Of a DNA stretch of 64,000 bases, positions 52,835-62,708 are shown piece by piece; position 1 is the first letter of the stretch, and the number at the start of each line of letters is the position of its first letter. A model generated the notes under the pieces. That model saw only the letters and a list, made by a program, of their open reading frames with translations, did no database searches and was not told the origin of the DNA. A program made the translations under genes and the position numbers. The stretch is taken from assembly GCA_016787895.1 (NCBI GenBank), contig JAEUTN010000014.1:496001-560000 (forward strand), given 5' to 3'. Origin of the DNA: Bacteroidia bacterium (GTDB taxonomy: Bacteria > Bacteroidota > Bacteroidia > B-17B0 > Aurantibacillaceae).

Positions 52835-54553
52835 CTATCCCCGCCTCCAAACTTCAAAAGCTTTTGTATCGCCCTGAGCCAGTTTTAAAAGTTTTGGTGC
52901 AAAAAAGAAGGTATTTCCCTTTTTATCCCTGCTTATTTTTACATTTTTAAGCTTTTCGCCTGAATTCACACTCAGTTCAATCTCTTCTTCTCCTGAGAAA
53001 TAGAGCAGCCAATTGTTCAGGTTGTTTTTGAGTAGCATACCATTCACCGCCATGATTTCATCGCCGGCAAACAAACCCGCTTTCCAGGCCGGAGAGTAAG
53101 GGGCCACCAAACTTACCTTACTGAAAAACCCATTGTCAACTGTTTTAAATCCATAGCGGTGTTCGGCCTCTAAAGGCGAATCGGCCTTTACCAGCTCAAT
53201 GCCCAGATAGGCCAAACATTCTTTCAATGGAATTTCAAAGTCGCCTGTACCATAAACGTAGGTATTAAAAAACTCCCCGAGGTCTTTTCCCGCCACTTCA
53301 TTCACCAGTAACTGAACCAATTGTTCTGTATACCCTTTGTTTTGTTTGCCGCAGCGTTCGTAAAGTAAAACACATACATCCCTCAGGCTTTTTTTCGTGT
53401 TAGTGGCCTGTAGAATCATAACATCCAGCATAAAAGCAATTAAACAGCCTTCATCGTAGATGTTAGTTTTACGGTAAGGAGCGCCGGGTACATAGCCATC
53501 TAGCCAGGTCTCCCAGCTGCTGTGCGCCACACTTAAATTGAAGCGCCCGTAATTGTGAAAATGTTTCATTACCCGCTCTTCAAGTGTTTTAAAATATTGT
53601 TCAAGGCTAAACACCCCGCTGCTCAGTAATAATTTATCGCCATAATACGTAGTAAATCCCTCGTACACATAACCCGTGCGGGCGTAATTTTCTTTAGTAA
53701 AATCATAGGGCAGCATTTCCTGTGGACGAATGGTTTTGATGTTCCAAACGTGAAACAATTCATGACAACTCACACCTAAAACGTCCTCATACGTCGCCCC
53801 ATTGTTTAAGTCATAGCCCGGACCAATCGCAATCACGGTGTTGCGTTTGTGTTCCACACCATGGTAATACCGGTATGGAGTGATTTGAAAAATAAAATGG
53901 TATTCAGGATAAGGGAAATCGCCCCAAAAACGGATGTTCGCTTTGGTGAAGGCTGAAAAATCTTCTTTTATCGTTTTAAAATCGGGTTTACACAGGCCGT
54001 TAAAATGCAGGTGAAAAGTGATATCGTTTACTTTAAAAAAATCGGATTGTACCTGAGTGCCGGCAATAAAAGGAGAGTCGGCCAGTTCATCAAAAGAAGC
54101 GGCCATGAGCGTAGTGCCCTCTTTGGGAAGAGAGCTCACGATGGTGTAATGCGCGGGAACGATTAAACTCACCTGATGTTTTTCCTGCATTCTTTCAGGC
54201 ACATACATACAGCAATGCACAGGGTTAATATACATTTGGCTGGCATCTGCAAAACAGGAGCCCGCCGTGAGTTCAGCAGCATAATAACTATACGTTACTT
54301 TTAACTGTTTACAATTGCTGGTGTTGATTCTCCAGAGGTCTTTGTTCAATTTGGTAAAGGGCAATACTTCTTCTTTTTCATTAAAGGCGTCCACCCGTTT
54401 GATGTTTTTTGCAAAATTACCCAGTTCATAACGACCGGGTCGCCAGGCGGGTAGCTGTAAATCCATAGTTTCGCCTGCAATGTTGTCTATAACCAGGTCA
54501 ATATATACATAGTGTGAAGCCGGATTTTTCTGATAAAAACTGTAGCTGATCAT
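52835..54553 (-). CDS. M61-family (glycyl aminopeptidase-like) metallopeptidase with PDZ domain
   Basis: The 572-residue protein has an N-terminal M61 beta domain (LQLPAWRPGRYELGNFAKNI), the zinc site HELFHVWN (HExxH, ~256) with downstream glutamate in YEGFTTYYGD, and a C-terminal PDZ-like domain (SPAWKAGLFAGDEIMAVNGM). M61 enzymes cleave N-terminal Gly or Ala. The start at 54553 (MISYSFYQKN) fits the family opening; the frame upstream to 54622 has no family match. No signal peptide is seen, so it is probably cytosolic. Confidence 0.9.
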   Translation of the reverse strand: MISYSFYQKNPASHYVYIDLVIDNIAGETMDLQLPAWRPGRYELGNFAKNIKRVDAFNEKEEVLPFTKLNKDLWRINTSNCKQLKVTYSYYAAELTAGSCFADASQMYINPVHCCMYVPERMQEKHQVSLIVPAHYTIVSSLPKEGTTLMAASFDELADSPFIAGTQVQSDFFKVNDITFHLHFNGLCKPDFKTIKEDFSAFTKANIRFWGDFPYPEYHFIFQITPYRYYHGVEHKRNTVIAIGPGYDLNNGATYEDVLGVSCHELFHVWNIKTIRPQEMLPYDFTKENYARTGYVYEGFTTYYGDKLLLSSGVFSLEQYFKTLEERVMKHFHNYGRFNLSVAHSSWETWLDGYVPGAPYRKTNIYDEGCLIAFMLDVMILQATNTKKSLRDVCVLLYERCGKQNKGYTEQLVQLLVNEVAGKDLGEFFNTYVYGTGDFEIPLKECLAYLGIELVKADSPLEAEHRYGFKTVDNGFFSKVSLVAPYSPAWKAGLFAGDEIMAVNGMLLKNNLNNWLLYFSGEEEIELSVNSGEKLKNVKISRDKKGNTFFFAPKLLKLAQGDTKAFEVWRRG

Positions 54554-54693
54554 AAAAAGGATTTGGCATAAAAGTAAAGATTTGGGGCTTTGATTGTTTG
54601 TTCCGAGCAGAAGCCTTCTCAAATTCTTTTCCCTAATTTTGTTTTGTAAAAGGCTAAATACCGATAACTGGAATTTAGCTAAACAAACCAGGC

Positions 54694-55035
54694 ATGAACT
54701 CTAAAAAAAACAAACGGGTGGATGTGGTGTACTCCACAAATCCCAATTATAAGTATACTGAAGAATCAGAGGGTGCAACCGAAACCTTAAACAAGCAGGC
54801 TCAAAACTTAAAAGTGTATCTCGACCGTTTAGGCGGTGGTAAATTATTAAGCAGGGTAGCGGGCTTCGTAGGAAAAACCGAAGACCTCGAGGCCCTGGCC
54901 AAATTACTGAAACAAAAATGCGGGGTGGGTGGTAATGCCAAAGAGGGGCAAATTCTGATTCAGGGCGACAAACGCGATAAGCTTATTGAAATACTCCTCA
55001 AAGAAGGGTATAAGGCCAAAAAAGCAGGAGGTTAA
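54694..55035 (+). CDS. SUI1/eIF1-family translation factor (YciH-like)
   Basis: YciH-type SUI1 proteins bind the ribosome and affect initiation accuracy or stress. The 113-residue protein has the SUI1 fold signature: LKVYLDRLGGGKLLSRVAGF, LAKLLKQKCGVGG and the final KEGQILIQGDKRDKLIEILL. Its end overlaps the convergent serine hydrolase gene by 4 nt. It is divergent from the M61 gene. Confidence 0.93.
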   Translation: MNSKKNKRVDVVYSTNPNYKYTEESEGATETLNKQAQNLKVYLDRLGGGKLLSRVAGFVGKTEDLEALAKLLKQKCGVGGNAKEGQILIQGDKRDKLIEILLKEGYKAKKAGG

Positions 55036-56825
55036 TCCACTTTGGCAAATTCAAAGCCACTGTAATAAATGTTCCCGTTCTCAAGCACCCTTACTGTTTC
55101 ACCGGTATTCCTGCCGATGCCACCCGTTACCAGAAGTTTGTCGTCAATCACCTCAAGATAACATTTCCCTTGCATGTCGGGCGACTTGGCTTTGGTTATT
55201 AAAACAATGTAACCATCTTCTTCTTTTAATGTCATTTTTAAACCCTCAGGATTGCCGTAAGGACAATTGGTGCAGGGATAAGCTTTGTTGGCAAGTTTAT
55301 ATTTGCCATAGGCGTTTTTCCAGGTCATGGGAATGGGCTTTGGCTCCTCTTTATAAGCAAGGTACTCCTCTCCATTGTTAGCCGTTAGAATTACCTTGGC
55401 ATAGGTATTGCCGGCCTTGTTCTCAAACGTGAACAACTGATCTTTGATTTTGATGGAAATGATTCCGAGCAATACGGCTTTCAGCTTATACTTCGCGGGG
55501 TCCTCCTTCTTTTGATTCAGCACCACCATCACCGGGCCTTGTTTAAACTTTATCTTTTTAGTGCTCTTTACTTTAATTAAAAACTGATTCAAATTGTAAA
55601 TGCCTTTGATGTCCTCAGGGCCGGTTGTTTTTTTCATAGCTAATGCGCCTGAATCTAACGGAACCTTGTAATTGGTATTGAGTTTAATGCCTCTGGCTTC
55701 TTTCAGATAAATCTTAAGCAACTTGTTTGCACTGCGAATACTTGCTCCTTTATCGGAATTGGTTAACACCACCACGCCCACCTGCAACTCGGGAATAAAT
55801 CCAAAATCGGCATGGTAAGCATAGGTGTCTCCGGCATGTTGCACAATGTTGATCAGGCTACTGTCCTGCCCCTTTTTTATTTGGGCGCGTTTTGTGTAAA
55901 GTCCGTACCCCCAGGCATCCTGATCGGGAAGCGTGATATCGGCAATCTGATTTTTCATCATCTCGTCGATGCCATCCGGACTCAGAATGTATCCTGATTT
56001 GTGTTCCCCTTTGTTTAAATACATCAACAGGTAATTGGACATGTCCAGCACCGTGCTGTGGATTAACCCTGCTGCCTGGTCACGAATCAGTGGCTCTTTG
56101 ATTTGTTTTTTATTCACATAACCTTTGGCGTAGCGTTTCGAAAGAAGGCTATCCTCAACAATGTAACTCGAATGCATGTTCAAAGGGAGAAAAATATTTT
56201 GTTTTACATAGTTGCTGTAGGTGGTTTTGCCCAATCTGGCAATAACCTCACCCAGCAAGCCATAGGCCGAATTGGAATAAGCGTGTTTGTAGCGGCGGGG
56301 AGAGATGGTAGTTTGTTTATTCAGTTCAGCTATCAGCCAGTTCATGTCGGGAGGGGCATCGCAGAAAAAACCATTGGTTACATCGCAGGGCAAACCCGAA
56401 ACGTGGCACATCATGTCTTTAATATAGATCTGATTATTATCGTTAAACCGACTCTTAATTTTTAATTCGGGTAAATACTGCTTTACCGAATGTTCAATGT
56501 TGAGCTTGTTTTTTTCATGAAGTTGTAAGATTGACAGAGAGGTAAAGGATTTGGAACAGGAGCCGATGCGGTAAATGGTACTATCCGTAGCCGGGGTTTG
56601 ATTCTCTTTATCCGAAAACCCATAGCCCATGCTGTAAACAATTTGTCCACTATCCACAATGGCCAGACTTAAGCCTACAGCTTTGTACTTTTTAATGATG
56701 GAAGTATAAGTGCTGTCCAACACTTTTTTGGTACGGGCACTTACCTTATTGTGGGTTTGCGACTGAGCCCAATTAGCGTGGAGACAAAACAGAACAATCA
56801 ACACGTTTAGGATAGAATACTTCAT
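55032..56825 (-). CDS. Beta-lactamase-family serine hydrolase, exported
   Basis: The 597-residue protein starts with a signal peptide (MKYSILNVLIVLFCLHANWA). The penicillin-binding-protein/class C beta-lactamase fold has its catalytic SxxK in GSCSKSFTSL (~81-84), the YxN motif in HAYSNSAYGLLGEV (~177) and HxG in HAGDTYAYH (~326). A C-terminal domain of ~200 residues follows, of unknown role. These serine hydrolases are usually esterases or D-amino-acid peptidases rather than true beta-lactamases. ATG 56825 is preferred; an upstream ATG at 56870 would disrupt the signal peptide and lies ahead of the -7 box. Confidence 0.9.
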   Translation of the reverse strand: MKYSILNVLIVLFCLHANWAQSQTHNKVSARTKKVLDSTYTSIIKKYKAVGLSLAIVDSGQIVYSMGYGFSDKENQTPATDSTIYRIGSCSKSFTSLSILQLHEKNKLNIEHSVKQYLPELKIKSRFNDNNQIYIKDMMCHVSGLPCDVTNGFFCDAPPDMNWLIAELNKQTTISPRRYKHAYSNSAYGLLGEVIARLGKTTYSNYVKQNIFLPLNMHSSYIVEDSLLSKRYAKGYVNKKQIKEPLIRDQAAGLIHSTVLDMSNYLLMYLNKGEHKSGYILSPDGIDEMMKNQIADITLPDQDAWGYGLYTKRAQIKKGQDSSLINIVQHAGDTYAYHADFGFIPELQVGVVVLTNSDKGASIRSANKLLKIYLKEARGIKLNTNYKVPLDSGALAMKKTTGPEDIKGIYNLNQFLIKVKSTKKIKFKQGPVMVVLNQKKEDPAKYKLKAVLLGIISIKIKDQLFTFENKAGNTYAKVILTANNGEEYLAYKEEPKPIPMTWKNAYGKYKLANKAYPCTNCPYGNPEGLKMTLKEEDGYIVLITKAKSPDMQGKCYLEVIDDKLLVTGGIGRNTGETVRVLENGNIYYSGFEFAKVD

Positions 56826-56852
56826 GGTTCCTGTTTTAAAGATTAGTCGTTG

Positions 56853-56860
56853 CAAAAGTA
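56853..56860 (-). promoter_or_regulatory. -7 promoter box (TACTTTTG, minus strand) of the serine hydrolase
   Basis: On the minus strand TACTTTTG lies 27 nt before the ATG at 56825. It supports the shorter start because it lies within the longer frame. Confidence 0.45.
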
Positions 56861-56937
56861 GTGTTAACATCCGGGCTTCAGCTCACATAAGCATGCTATT
56901 TCAGGCCCATTCAAGTATACGCATACTTTTGAAAACA

Positions 56938-56966
56938 AAAAAGGGAAGTCTTGTGGACTCCCCTTT
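56938..56966 (-). terminator. Terminator of the minus-strand peroxiredoxin gene
   Basis: AAAGGG-A-AGTC pairs with GACT-C-CCCTTT around TTGTG, followed on the minus strand by a T-run (the A-run at 56934-56942). Confidence 0.8.
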
Positions 56967-56987
56967 CACGTGTGTGTACTTTTGAAA

Positions 56988-57620
56988 TTAGTGTTTGCTC
57001 AGGTAATCGGCCACTCCGGCGTGCGATTCCTTCATGCCTTCGCTGCCTTTGGTCCAGTTGGCTGGACAAACTTCTCCGTTCTCTTCAAAGAACTGAAGAG
57101 CGTCAACCATACGCAGGGTTTCTTCTACATTGCGCCCCAAAGGAAGGTCGTTGATCAGTTGATGACGAACAATCCCTTTTTTATCGATGAGGTACAAACC
57201 GCGGAAAGCAATCATGGGTCCTGTAGCAATCAGGTCGCCGGCTTCATTTACATCGTAATCGCCAAACAGGGTGCCGTATGCTAAAGAAATGGTTTTGGTG
57301 GTATCGGCAACAATGGGATAGGTAACACCTTTAATGCCGCCTTCTTTTTTCGACATTTGTAACCAGCCCCAGTGACTTTCTTCTGTGTCGGTGCTGCAGG
57401 CCACAACGGCCACGTTACGGCTTTCAAATTCTTTCAGTTTTTCCTGAAAAGCGTGCAATTCGGTTGGGCACACAAAAGTGAAATCCTTTGGGTAAAAGAA
57501 AAACACCACGTACTTTTTACCAATGTATTGATCGAGAGAAAAATTCTCTGACATTTCGCCTCCGTTAACAACGGCTGTTGCCTTGAACGAAGGGGCTTTT
57601 TTTCCTACTAAACTTGACAT
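56988..57620 (-). CDS. Typical 2-Cys peroxiredoxin (AhpC/Prx1 type)
   Basis: 2-Cys peroxiredoxins reduce H2O2 and organic peroxides. The 210-residue protein has the peroxidatic cysteine in DFTFVCPTELHAF (~51) and the resolving cysteine in GEVCPANWTKG (~170), with ACSTDTEESHWGW between. An alkyl hydroperoxide reductase partner (AhpF) is not in the window. It is divergent from a second peroxiredoxin, with ~100 nt between, and has its own terminator. Confidence 0.95.
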   Translation of the reverse strand: MSSLVGKKAPSFKATAVVNGGEMSENFSLDQYIGKKYVVFFFYPKDFTFVCPTELHAFQEKLKEFESRNVAVVACSTDTEESHWGWLQMSKKEGGIKGVTYPIVADTTKTISLAYGTLFGDYDVNEAGDLIATGPMIAFRGLYLIDKKGIVRHQLINDLPLGRNVEETLRMVDALQFFEENGEVCPANWTKGSEGMKESHAGVADYLSKH

Positions 57621-57722
57621 ATGATTTGATTTTTAGATTTAATATTTTGTGTAAAAGTATACATTCCTTAGAAAACCATTTAAGCCTAATCTTGTTCAGT
57701 TTTTAACTTAACAATAATTAAT

Positions 57723-58193
57723 ATGAGTTTGAGCCTTGGCCAGCCGGCCCCCGATTTCACCCTTCACAACACTGTAAAAGCAGAAATCCGCCTGAGTGCC
57801 CAGAAAGGCAAACATGTGGTGTTGTTGTTTTTTCCTTTGGCCTTTACCAGCACCTGCACGGCCGAATTGTGCTCGGTTAGAGATGAATTAAGCACTTATA
57901 ATGGTTTAAACGCCTTAGTTTTTGGCATTTCCAACGACAGCGTGTTTACCCTCGCGAAATTTAAAGAAGAACAGAAGTTAAATTTTGACCTGCTGAGCGA
58001 CTTCAACAAGACCGTTTCTGCAGCCTACAACAGTTTATACTCTGAATTTATTCTGGGCATGAAAGGGGTGAGCAAACGTTCGGCCTTTGTGATTGACAAA
58101 GAAGGGGTGCTGCGTTATGCCGAAATTTTGGAAAAGGCCGGGGATCTGCCTAATTTCAATGCGATTAAGGACTGTCTTCAAAACCTACAATAA
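57723..58193 (+). CDS. Peroxiredoxin (AhpE/BCP-like)
   Basis: The 156-residue protein has the peroxidatic cysteine in [19 protein letters not shown] (~47) with a second cysteine five residues later, the pattern of AhpE/BCP-type peroxiredoxins. No resolving C-terminal cysteine of the 2-Cys type is seen (a late Cys in KDCLQNLQ is near the end). It pairs divergently with the 2-Cys enzyme. rnhB follows 11 nt later and is probably co-transcribed. Confidence 0.93.
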   Translation: MSLSLGQPAPDFTLHNTVKAEIRLSAQKGKHVVLLFFPLAFTSTCTAELCSVRDELSTYNGLNALVFGISNDSVFTLAKFKEEQKLNFDLLSDFNKTVSAAYNSLYSEFILGMKGVSKRSAFVIDKEGVLRYAEILEKAGDLPNFNAIKDCLQNLQ

Positions 58194-58204
58194 TCGTATA
58201 CCTC

Positions 58205-58804
58205 TTGTTAAAGCCTTATCTCAATAAAAAATTCACAGAAGCCGGTTGCGATGAGGCCGGAAGGGGCTGTTTGGCGGGGCCGGTGTTTGCCGCAGCGGTG
58301 ATATTGCCAAAAAATTACCGTAACAAATGGCTGAACGACAGTAAAAAACTCAGCGATACAGACCGATATGAATTGCGTCCTGAAATAGAAAACAAGGCCC
58401 TGGCTTACTCGGTGGCTCAGGTATCGCACAGCGAAATTGATGAAATCAATATTTTAAACGCCTCTTTTTTGGCCATGCACAGGGCAGTGGAACAACTTCA
58501 GCCCTCACCTGAATTTTTACTCATCGATGGCAACCGTTTTAAACCCTACCCCGGCATCCCCCACCAATGCATTATAAAAGGAGATGGTAAATTTTTAAGC
58601 ATTGCCGCAGCCAGCATTTTGGCAAAAACGTACAGAGACGATTACATGAAAACTCTGGATCTGGAATTTCCTCAGTATGGCTGGGCTCAAAACATGGGCT
58701 ATCCTACCCTTTCGCATAGGGCTGCTATACGTGAATTTGGCGCCAGTCCGCACCACCGTATGAGTTTCAGGCTGCTCCCCGCACAATTGGAACTGGAGTT
58801 TTAG
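58205..58804 (+). CDS. rnhB: Ribonuclease HII
   Basis: RNase HII cuts RNA in RNA-DNA hybrids and removes single ribonucleotides from DNA. The 199-residue protein has the first catalytic acid pair in [17 protein letters not shown] (~15-31), LNDSKKLSD (~50), LLIDGNRF (~110) and [16 protein letters not shown] (~127). No ATG precedes the domain; TTG 58205 gives MLKPYLNKK, the usual distance to the first motif. It ends at a terminator. Confidence 0.95.
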   Translation: MLKPYLNKKFTEAGCDEAGRGCLAGPVFAAAVILPKNYRNKWLNDSKKLSDTDRYELRPEIENKALAYSVAQVSHSEIDEINILNASFLAMHRAVEQLQPSPEFLLIDGNRFKPYPGIPHQCIIKGDGKFLSIAAASILAKTYRDDYMKTLDLEFPQYGWAQNMGYPTLSHRAAIREFGASPHHRMSFRLLPAQLELEF

Positions 58805-58805
58805 A

Positions 58806-58831
58806 CCGGGTTTTTCAATACCCGGATTTTT
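58806..58831 (+). terminator. Terminator after rnhB
   Basis: CCGGGT (58806-58811) pairs with ACCCGG (58820-58825) around TTTTCAAT, followed by ATTTTT. Confidence 0.8.
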
Positions 58832-58888
58832 GAAAACTCTTGTTTACTCTCCCCATTCAAGACCGAATATTGCCTAGTTTAGCGAGGT

Positions 58889-61468
58889 ATGTCAGCCCTC
58901 AAAAATGTGCTTTTTACCCTCCTGGTGGTTTTGGCTTTGGCCGGAGGAGCCTGGGCCTATTTAAAACTCAGGGAAATTAAAAAACCCTCTGAAGATGCCC
59001 TTCAGCGTTTACCGGCCGATTGCTCGATTTACCTGTATACACAGGATTTGCTCGAACTCAACAACCGTTTAAACACCCGAAGTTTAATCATCGACAAGTT
59101 TGCCGAACTTTCGCCTTTGTCGGATTTTCTGCCTGCTCTTGAACGGTTTTGCGAAGGGGTATCAGAACACCCGGTTCTGGAAGAAAACATTTCCGATAAT
59201 GGTATTCATTTTGCCCTGTATCCCGAAAAAAGAGAATGGCTCATCAGCTTTAATTTGAAAGAGCTCGGGCAGGAAAGAAATTTTCAAACCGCCTTTTCGG
59301 AAACCTTTGCCTCCAAAAAAATCGACATCGAACTCTACAGTTTTGAATTTGCACAATTGGGTTTGTTATATGTGAATTACCGCAAAGGCGGTGTGTGTAT
59401 TTCCAATTCAAAACAAAGTATAGAGGCTGCCCTTGATCCTGCAGTGCCAAGACTCAAACAGGATTCTGCTTTTAAACTCTGTTCCGCTGATTTTGAGGAA
59501 GCCGAACTCCTCAGTGTTTATCTGGCACACGATCGTCTTTCCGGCAAAAAACAAAGCCTAAGGTTTAATGCGCTTCAAAATAGCGGCTATACCTCCGGTC
59601 AGCTGGAAGTGCAACCTTCTCAACTCATTTTTAATGGCCTGGTGATTCCGGGTGAAAACACCTTATTTAAAAAATTGCTTCAACAAAGGCCTACCGGTCC
59701 TGAACTTGAACTGATGCTGCCGAATACCTGTACAGCCTTTCAGGCTTATGGATTTCAGGATTGCCTTCCACTTCTTGATGAAGGCCAGAATCTGAAATTT
59801 TGGAAAACCGTGAGTGATTCTGCAGGCCTTGAATTGAGTTCGGGGTTTTACAAAAACACACTTCTCTCCATTTGTGAATATAGTGTATCCAACAGCCCGG
59901 GAAAATTTTTGGTGGCGGGACTCGCGGATACAATCAGCGCTCAGGAACAGCTTGAATACATGAGCGACAGTATACTTGTGGATGGAGAAAATAAACTTTA
60001 CCGTGTAATCGCCTTGCCTGAACCCCCGCGTTTATTCGAGCCCTTAAGTTCAGCGAAGTGTGCTTTTGCTTTTGTATTTAACACCTACCTTTATGTCGCC
60101 GAGAACCAGGAGGCAGCGCTTTGGTTATTGCAAACCATGCGAGAAGGCAAGACATTTGAAAAAAACAGGGACTTAATGGCCTACGCCAGAGAGCAGTTCC
60201 CTGAAACCTTCAGCGTTTTAAAATACATCTCACCTTCTTCTCGTCCGGAATCCATAAGGGATTTTTATCCTGCCGCTTCCAAAAGCAAAGAGGAAACGTT
60301 TCAGGGATTAAAACACGTTTCATTATCCCTTGTTGCACAGGAAAGGGAGTTTAAAATGCGCTGGCATTGTTCCTTTGAAAACGAAATAGAAGAAAGCGGG
60401 GAACAATTTCTGTGGACTTTAAAACTGGACACCAACTGCAACATGGCGCCACAAAAATTCGTAAACCACATCAGCGGGGAAGAGGAACTTCTGGTGCAGG
60501 ACGAAGCCAATGCCCTGTACCTAATTAACAGTAAAGGAAAAATTCTTTGGAAAAAACAATTGAATGAAAAAATCCGCTCCAAAATTTACATGGTTGACAT
60601 GTTTCGCAATGGTAAAAACCAAATGCTGTTCAGTTCCGACAATTACCTTCACCTGATCGATCGCAATTCGAACTACATCGAAACTTACCCGGTTAAAACC
60701 CCCGCAAAATTGAGCTCCCCGCTTTGTGTGTTTGATTATGAGGAGAGCCGGGATTACCGCTTGTTTTTTGCCTGTACAAATAAAAAAATATACAATTACA
60801 CCATTTACGGTATTCGCAACGAAAGATTTACGCCAGTTAAAACAGAAGAAGAAGTGCAGGTGCCTATACAATACATTAAAGTGGGCGCCAGTGATTATTT
60901 GTTAGCCCTTGACCGGGAGGGAAAAATTTATGGCTTCAGCCGGAAAGGGGAATTACGTTTGCAGCTCAGCAACCGAACCCTGGTGCCTTGCAGGGACGTG
61001 TATGTGGACGTCACCAAAAGTTTGCAGAGCACCAAATTAATTTTTGCCGATGAAAAAAGCGGAGGCATTCATCGCATATCTCTTGCGGATAAAAAAGAAA
61101 TTCTTGATTTAAAAGAGGTAGAATCGATTTTGTGTTACAGTTTTGCCTTGGTGGATGAAAACCGAAACATGGACCTTGTGATGGCCGGTACTGAAAGCAT
61201 AAGCGCATACAACCTTAATGGTACCCGTTTATTTGAAACCAAAACCCCCATTGAACTTTCGGAATTGGGTTTTTACACTGATCAGAACCACACGGTGTAT
61301 TATGGCTGGAGCAAAAACAATGCTGAGTTGTATTTGTATGAAAGCCGTAAAAACGAAAGCCTGAGTTTAAAAGCCGGCGCTATGCCTTTGTTCAGCAATC
61401 TTTTTAAAAACAACAAAATTTATCTGGTGTTTCCGGAACAGGACCGCCTGAACTGTTTGGCTTATTGA
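58889..61468 (+). CDS. Large membrane-anchored protein, DUF3352-like with C-terminal propeller
   Basis: The 859-residue protein has one N-terminal membrane helix (~6-26, LFTLLVVLALAGGAWAYL) and an extracytoplasmic body. The first ~470 residues resemble DUF3352 (LQRLPADCSIYLYTQDLLEL; a domain that compares energies of substrate-free folds, function unknown). From ~520 on, repeats such as VQDEANALYLINSKGKILWK, SDNYLHLIDRNSN and YLLALDREGKIYGFSRKG look like a PQQ/propeller domain. A near -7 box (TAGTTTAG) ends 6 nt before the ATG. Its end overlaps the convergent PurM-like gene by 7 nt. The function is unknown. Confidence 0.75.
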   Translation: MSALKNVLFTLLVVLALAGGAWAYLKLREIKKPSEDALQRLPADCSIYLYTQDLLELNNRLNTRSLIIDKFAELSPLSDFLPALERFCEGVSEHPVLEENISDNGIHFALYPEKREWLISFNLKELGQERNFQTAFSETFASKKIDIELYSFEFAQLGLLYVNYRKGGVCISNSKQSIEAALDPAVPRLKQDSAFKLCSADFEEAELLSVYLAHDRLSGKKQSLRFNALQNSGYTSGQLEVQPSQLIFNGLVIPGENTLFKKLLQQRPTGPELELMLPNTCTAFQAYGFQDCLPLLDEGQNLKFWKTVSDSAGLELSSGFYKNTLLSICEYSVSNSPGKFLVAGLADTISAQEQLEYMSDSILVDGENKLYRVIALPEPPRLFEPLSSAKCAFAFVFNTYLYVAENQEAALWLLQTMREGKTFEKNRDLMAYAREQFPETFSVLKYISPSSRPESIRDFYPAASKSKEETFQGLKHVSLSLVAQEREFKMRWHCSFENEIEESGEQFLWTLKLDTNCNMAPQKFVNHISGEEELLVQDEANALYLINSKGKILWKKQLNEKIRSKIYMVDMFRNGKNQMLFSSDNYLHLIDRNSNYIETYPVKTPAKLSSPLCVFDYEESRDYRLFFACTNKKIYNYTIYGIRNERFTPVKTEEEVQVPIQYIKVGASDYLLALDREGKIYGFSRKGELRLQLSNRTLVPCRDVYVDVTKSLQSTKLIFADEKSGGIHRISLADKKEILDLKEVESILCYSFALVDENRNMDLVMAGTESISAYNLNGTRLFETKTPIELSELGFYTDQNHTVYYGWSKNNAELYLYESRKNESLSLKAGAMPLFSNLFKNNKIYLVFPEQDRLNCLAY

Positions 61469-62667
61469 TAAACAAATTCTCCGTAAGCTGAACGCACGGT
61501 GACCTGCTTTTGGTGGTGTGCCTCTACTCTGCCAATAACTTTGGCTTCTATGTTAAACGATTGGCTTATGGCAATAATTTTTTGGGCGATGGTTTCATCG
61601 CAATAAATTTCCATGCGGTGCCCCATGTTAAACACCTTGTACATCTCTTTAAAATCGGTTTGACTTTGCTCCTGTATCATTTTAAACAAAGGCGGGAGTT
61701 CAAACAGATTGTCTTTTATAACGTGAAGTTTGTCATTGAGAAAATGCAAGACTTTGGTTTGCGCGCCTCCGCTACAATGCACAATTCCATGGATGCCTGA
61801 GTTGATCTCGTTCAGAATTTTTTGGATAACCGGGGCATAAGTGCGGGTTGGAGAAAGCACCAATTTTCCGGCGTTGATGTTTTCCTTTTTTATTTCTCCG
61901 GTGTTTGATCTGTAACTTACCTCCACCTCATCGCTTAATTTCATTTTGCCGCAATACACCAAATCAGAAGGTACCCCCTGATCATAACTTTCAGGGAATT
62001 TAGAAGCAAGTGAATGGTGAAACACGTCGTGTCGCGCCGAAGTAAGGCCATTGCTGCCCATGCCCCCATTGTATTCCGATTCATAAGTGGCTTTTCCGCT
62101 GCTGGCCAGACCTACTATAAGGTTACCTGCTTTGATGGCGTCGTTAGAAATCACGTTTTTCCTTTCCATTCGGCACATTACCGTGCTGTCCACAATAATG
62201 GTTCTTACCAAATCTCCAACATCCGCGGTTTCGCCTCCGGTGGAAAAAATGCCAATTCCATTGTCTCTTAAATTGCTGAGCACTTCTTCGGTTCCATTAA
62301 TAATAGCGGTAATCACTTCTCCCGGCACAAGGCGTTTATTTCTACCAATAGTAGATGAAAGTAAAATATTCTGAGTGGCCCCTACACAAATAAGGTCATC
62401 CACATTCATTATCACAGCATCCTGGGCAATACCTTTCCAAACGCTCAGATCACCGGTTTCTTTCCAATACATATAGGCCAGTGAGGATTTGGTTCCAGCC
62501 CCATCGGCATGCATCACCAAACAATGGTCCTCGCTGCCCGAGAGGTGATCGGGCACAATTTTACAAAAGGCTTTTGGAAATAATCCCTTGCTTAGGCCCG
62601 CAATTGCCGCATGAACATCTTCTTTTCCTGCAGATACGCCCCGCAACTGGTATTTGTTATCGCTCAT
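61462..62667 (-). CDS. purM: PurM-like AIR synthase (phosphoribosylformylglycinamidine cyclo-ligase family)
   Basis: PurM closes the imidazole ring of AIR in purine synthesis. The 401-residue protein has the family blocks YQLRGVSAGKEDVHAAI, HADGAGTKSSLAY, IAQDAVIMNVDDLICVGA (~82-99), FSTGGETADVGDLVRTI and, at the end, FNMGHRMEIYC. The wording is that of the longer Bacteroidota form rather than the E. coli one. Neighbouring purine genes are absent. A -7 box lies 8 nt before the ATG. Divergent from mqnA. Confidence 0.88.
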   Translation of the reverse strand: MSDNKYQLRGVSAGKEDVHAAIAGLSKGLFPKAFCKIVPDHLSGSEDHCLVMHADGAGTKSSLAYMYWKETGDLSVWKGIAQDAVIMNVDDLICVGATQNILLSSTIGRNKRLVPGEVITAIINGTEEVLSNLRDNGIGIFSTGGETADVGDLVRTIIVDSTVMCRMERKNVISNDAIKAGNLIVGLASSGKATYESEYNGGMGSNGLTSARHDVFHHSLASKFPESYDQGVPSDLVYCGKMKLSDEVEVSYRSNTGEIKKENINAGKLVLSPTRTYAPVIQKILNEINSGIHGIVHCSGGAQTKVLHFLNDKLHVIKDNLFELPPLFKMIQEQSQTDFKEMYKVFNMGHRMEIYCDETIAQKIIAISQSFNIEAKVIGRVEAHHQKQVTVRSAYGEFVYQ

Positions 62668-62675
62668 AAACAGGG

Positions 62676-62683
62676 CAAAGATA
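62676..62683 (-). promoter_or_regulatory. -7 promoter box (TATCTTTG, minus strand) of the PurM-like gene
   Basis: On the minus strand TATCTTTG ends 8 nt before the ATG at 62667, another short-leader arrangement. Confidence 0.5.
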
Positions 62684-62708
62684 ATGAAATGGTTTAAGCG
62701 GTATTGCT

